A DNA stretch of 12,102 nt from positions 1 to 12,102 of the forward strand of contig JAABQU010000260.1 of assembly GCA_011391285.1 (NCBI GenBank), given 5' to 3'. Positions 8,778 to 12,102 of the stretch are shown piece after piece. Source of the DNA: Thiobacillus sp. (GTDB lineage Bacteria; Pseudomonadota; Gammaproteobacteria; Burkholderiales; Thiobacillaceae). How positions within the stretch are numbered: position 1 is the first letter of the stretch; the number at the start of each line of letters is the position of its first letter. Under the pieces are notes generated by a model. The model had not been told where the DNA came from. It ran no database searches and saw nothing but the letters and a program-made list of their open reading frames with translations. Position numbers and translations under genes: made by a program.

Positions 8778-9783
8778 ACAGATATAGGAACAGCGTGTTC
8801 AGCAGATAGATGACGAGCAGCAGCAGGCTGATCCAGCTGACCGAGCGGAAGACGCGCGAAGACGGCCGCAGCACCAGGCCGACCACCGCCAGGCCGCTCA
8901 TCATCATGGCAGAGAAAGCCGACGCCGCATGCGAGATGGAGACGTCGGCAAGCAATGGACCGGGCAGATAGGCCAGGTCGTCGATGGCCAGAATCGCGAT
9001 ATTGAACAGGTTGCTGCCGAACAGGTTGCCGATGGCGAGATCGACCGCGCCCAGACGCAGGGCAGCCACCGTGACGACGACTTCGGGGGCGGACGTGACC
9101 GCAGCGACAAACAGCGTTCCCACGAAGCTCTGTTCCCAGGCCATCACCGCCGCCAGATCCCGGGCGATGAACGGCAGCGAGATGCCGGCCGCCACCACCG
9201 CAATCGCGGCCACGACGTAGCCTCGAACCGCCCGCTCCAGATCCATGTCGGGATAGCGCTCGGCACGATCTTCGGCATACTCGCGCAATTGCGCCCGCTC
9301 ATACCGGTAGAGCGAGCGCATGGCCAGCCCGTACAGCAGCAGGATCACGGGCGTGTAGAGGCCGACGTGCCCAAGTGCAGGGGCGGCCGCGTCGCGATAC
9401 AACAGCAGGTTGAATCCGGCAAAGCCGATCAGCGCGATGCCATAGCCGGCAGACAGCACGTTACCCTGATGCGCTCGCGTGTAGACGGACTCCTTGCGAT
9501 AGAGGAAATCGAGCAACACGATGATGAGCAGGTTGAAAACGCAGCTGCCCATGATGTCCCCCACCGCGATGTCCGGCACCTTGGCGACCGTCACGGAGGA
9601 CAGGCCGGTGACCAGTTCAGGTAGCGAGGTCACCGTGGCAAGCAGGATCAGGCCGACCCAGCCGCGACTGAGTCCGCTCTTTTCGGCGATGACGTCTCCA
9701 TAACGCGACAGCCGCACACCCGCCACACCGATCACGGCAAGGCAGGCCAGCAACGAAAGCCAGATGACGGCGAGGTTCTGCAT
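8767..9783 (-). CDS. Cation/Ca2+ antiporter of the CaCA (sodium/calcium exchanger) family
   Basis: A 338-residue inner-membrane protein with two inverted halves, each holding an alpha-repeat. Alpha-1: ATVTSLPELVTG (49-60, Glu56) and GDIMGSCVFN (75-84). Alpha-2: AAVTSAPEVVVT (227-238, Glu234) and GNLFGSNLFN (252-261). Glu56 and Glu234 match the ion-binding glutamates of CaCA exchangers. A charged cytoplasmic stretch (about 157-187) lies between the halves, and about ten hydrophobic segments are visible; the length fits bacterial YrbG-type members. The expected role is exchange of Ca2+ (or another cation) for Na+ or H+. The ATG at 9783 opens the first membrane helix; the frame runs on upstream to 10071, but that part is not membrane-like and has no start signal. 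No Shine-Dalgarno is obvious. The gene overlaps the following ATPase by 11 nt. Alpha-1 has Cys81 where Asn is usual. Driving ion not determinable from sequence. Confidence 0.91.
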   Translation of the reverse strand: MQNLAVIWLSLLACLAVIGVAGVRLSRYGDVIAEKSGLSRGWVGLILLATVTSLPELVTGLSSVTVAKVPDIAVGDIMGSCVFNLLIIVLLDFLYRKESVYTRAHQGNVLSAGYGIALIGFAGFNLLLYRDAAAPALGHVGLYTPVILLLYGLAMRSLYRYERAQLREYAEDRAERYPDMDLERAVRGYVVAAIAVVAAGISLPFIARDLAAVMAWEQSFVGTLFVAAVTSAPEVVVTVAALRLGAVDLAIGNLFGSNLFNIAILAIDDLAYLPGPLLADVSISHAASAFSAMMMSGLAVVGLVLRPSSRVFRSVSWISLLLLVIYLLNTLFLYLYGH

Positions 9784-9810
9784 GATGGCGATGGAATTGC
9801 GGCTCCCGAT

Positions 9811-9933
9811 CCGCGCGCGCTTTGGAGCGCAGCCCTGAAACTGACGTTCACGCCGGAGGACGTGGTCATCCGCATGCTGAAGGCGTACGCGCAAGGATGC
9901 AAGTGGCGCCAAGGCTTCTGGCGACAGGAATGA
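9811..9933 (+). other. Possible remnant of a coding region (no start codon) in the antiporter/DUF2062 gap
   Basis: In the 211-bp gap between two minus-strand genes, the plus strand reads without a stop to TGA at 9931. The last part encodes a normal-looking, non-repetitive peptide (for example TFTPEDVVIRMLKAYAQG, from about 9844). Of the 32 codons before the stop, 26 end in G or C, as in true genes here. There is no upstream start with a ribosome site; ATG at 9874 would leave only 19 residues. I do not recognise the family. It may be the 3' end of a decayed gene, or chance. Confidence 0.2.
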
Positions 9934-9975
9934 ATTTGCGCGGCGCGTCTGCACTGCGCAATGGAGGTGACGCAA

Positions 9976-9989
9976 GGCCGCTTGCGGCC
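9976..9989 (-). terminator. Weak hairpin just after the DUF2062 gene
   Basis: A GGCCG/CGGCC stem with a 4-base loop lies 6 bp beyond the stop codon at 9995 on the minus strand. Only two T residues follow, so it is not a good intrinsic terminator. It might slow polymerase or protect an RNA end. Transcription could well continue into the antiporter gene 211 bp away. Confidence 0.2.
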
Positions 9990-9994
9990 ATCCC

Positions 9995-10546
9995 TCAACG
10001 CTTGCGACGGTTGGCCTTGCGGCGCTGCCACGCGCGCACGATGCGCAGCCGCCAGGTCCAGTGCACGGCAAAGTAAATCAGCACCGACAGGCACACCGCC
10101 AGCGTCAGCAAGCCCAGCGCCAACGGCGCACCCACCGTGGCCACGCGGTCCACCCACAGCGCAAGCCCGGTCTCGGTCCGGGCCGCGACCCTGTCGAGGT
10201 CGACCTCGGCCACGGAGACATCGAGATGCCCCAGCATCCAGGCACCCAGGTGATAGGCCGCGAAATACACCGGCGCGAAGGTAATGGGATTGGTGATGAG
10301 CGTGCTGCCGACCGCGGCCGGAATATTGGCACGCAGCAGCAGCGCAGCAGCAGCAGCGAAGAAAATCTGCGCCACCGGGATCAACAGTCCGAAGAACACG
10401 CCGATGGCGATGCCGAGGGCGATGCCGCGACGGTTGACGTGCCACAGCCGCGGGTGATGCAGCATCGGCCCCATCCAGCGCAGCGCGCGGTGTTCGCGCA
10501 ACGTGTTCGGATCGGGAAGGAAGCGGCGGAAGCGCTCGGGCAGCAT
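9995..10546 (-). CDS. DUF2062-family membrane protein of unknown function
   Basis: A 183-residue inner-membrane protein. The DUF2062 signature spans about 31-101: HPRLWHVNRRGIALGIAIGV (31-50), then FFGLLIPVAQ, an Ala-rich helix (63-70), LLRANIPAAVGSTLITNP (70-87) and ITFAPVYFAAYHLG (88-101). A second hydrophobic pair follows (about 126-165), and the protein ends in a basic tail (RAWQRRKANRRKR) that should face the cytoplasm. No catalytic residues are known for this family, and function is unassigned. The ATG at 10546 is preceded immediately by TTG in frame; neither has a clear Shine-Dalgarno. A CAG-type triplet tract at about 10333-10358 encodes the Ala/Leu-rich helix and is in frame. It lies upstream of the antiporter on the same strand (211-bp gap) and divergent from the second ATPase (200-bp gap), so a role in ion homeostasis is only a guess from location. 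Confidence 0.88.
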   Translation of the reverse strand: MLPERFRRFLPDPNTLREHRALRWMGPMLHHPRLWHVNRRGIALGIAIGVFFGLLIPVAQIFFAAAAALLLRANIPAAVGSTLITNPITFAPVYFAAYHLGAWMLGHLDVSVAEVDLDRVAARTETGLALWVDRVATVGAPLALGLLTLAVCLSVLIYFAVHWTWRLRIVRAWQRRKANRRKR

Positions 10547-10584
10547 CAACGTGTGTCTGGCAGGGGAATGGAAGTTCGATTCTC

Positions 10585-10590
10585 TTTATA
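10585..10590 (-). promoter_or_regulatory. Candidate -10 box for the DUF2062 gene
   Basis: TATAAA on the minus strand lies 38 nt before the ATG at 10546, in the most AT-rich part of the divergent region. A matching -35 is not convincing (CTTTCC or TTTCCG at 15-16 bp). If real, it may drive DUF2062, antiporter and ATPase together. Confidence 0.3.
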
Positions 10591-10700
10591 TGACGACCTG
10601 ATCGGCGGAAAGGTTTAAATCTGCAGCGCAGGTGATCAGCGAGGCCGAAACGAAGCCGCCAACGGGGAGAGGAACGGACACGGCACGACCCTGTCATTGA

Positions 10701-10727
10701 GGTGTGCCAGAATTCTACTGGCACGCC
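10701..10727 (+). promoter_or_regulatory. Dyad/hairpin immediately upstream of the second ATPase start
   Basis: GTGCCAG (10704-10710) and CTGGCAC (10718-10724) are a perfect 7-bp inverted repeat around AATTCTA. Outward, GGT and GCC extend it to a 10-bp RNA stem with one G-U pair and a 7-nt loop. It ends 8 nt before the GGAG ribosome site (10736-10739) of the ATPase. It also overlaps a weak promoter-like pair (CTGTCA at 10691, TCTACT at 10714, 17-bp spacing). It has no T-run, so it is not a terminator. It could be a repressor operator at the promoter or a structured 5' leader controlling translation. Confidence 0.5.
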
Positions 10728-10746
10728 AACCGAACGGAGACATCGC

Positions 10747-12102
<1,356 letters not shown>

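Noticed and set aside
7482..8813. Plus-strand open frame of 443 codons opposite the first ATPase
   Set aside because: Antisense shadow of a gene with a complete set of P-type ATPase motifs; composition is low-information and no ribosome site is seen.
9784..10071. N-terminal extension of the antiporter up to 10071
   Set aside because: The frame is open but the extension is Arg/Ala-rich, not membrane-like, lacks a start signal and would overlap the DUF2062 gene end. ATG 9783 opens the first helix.
10333..10358. CAG/GCA triplet tract as a possible phase-variable repeat
   Set aside because: It is interrupted, in frame, and encodes an Ala/Leu-rich membrane helix of DUF2062; changes by whole triplets would not switch the gene off.

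Overview
The window is GC-rich chromosomal DNA of proteobacterial type. Gene content and protein style (a canonical acetyl-CoA synthetase, a GlnE starting with an MSIPALDR-like N-terminus, a DUF2062 membrane protein, many TTG/weak-SD starts) suggest a betaproteobacterium, possibly of the Thiobacillus/Nitrosomonadales kind. That placement is inference; no rRNA or other phylogenetic marker is present. I see no phage, transposase, CRISPR array, tRNA or rRNA.

Layout: positions 1-101 hold the N-terminus of a small exported protein (minus strand). A Rho-independent terminator at 314-336 separates it from a 129-residue eRF1/Pelota-like 'translational machinery' protein (374-763, minus), which lies 107 bp downstream of acs (871-2838, minus). 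Divergent from acs, after a 68-bp spacer, is glnE (2907-5594, plus), followed 44 bp later by a MarR-family regulator (5639-6112, plus). MarR converges with a minus-strand ion-transport cluster: a SERCA-like P-type ATPase (6135-8777), a CaCA-family cation/Ca2+ antiporter (8767-9783) whose stop codon overlaps the ATPase start by 11 nt, and a DUF2062 membrane protein (9995-10546). A 200-bp divergent control region with a strong dyad (10701-10727) then leads to a second P-type II ATPase (10747 to beyond the window, plus).

How the genes fit together: the left half is central metabolism and nitrogen control. Acs activates acetate to acetyl-CoA; GlnE adenylylates and deadenylylates glutamine synthetase in response to PII and glutamine. 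The right half is a cation-homeostasis neighbourhood, with two P-type II pumps and one CaCA antiporter within 6 kb. The antiporter and first ATPase are probably translationally coupled, and their shared Ca2+-type residues suggest a two-mechanism Ca2+ (or related divalent cation) efflux unit.

I found no clearly undescribed multi-gene system. The most informative signals are the coupled antiporter/ATPase pair, the dyad just upstream of the second ATPase's TTG start, a codon-biased open stretch with no start codon between the antiporter and DUF2062 genes, and the small eRF1-like protein behind acs.
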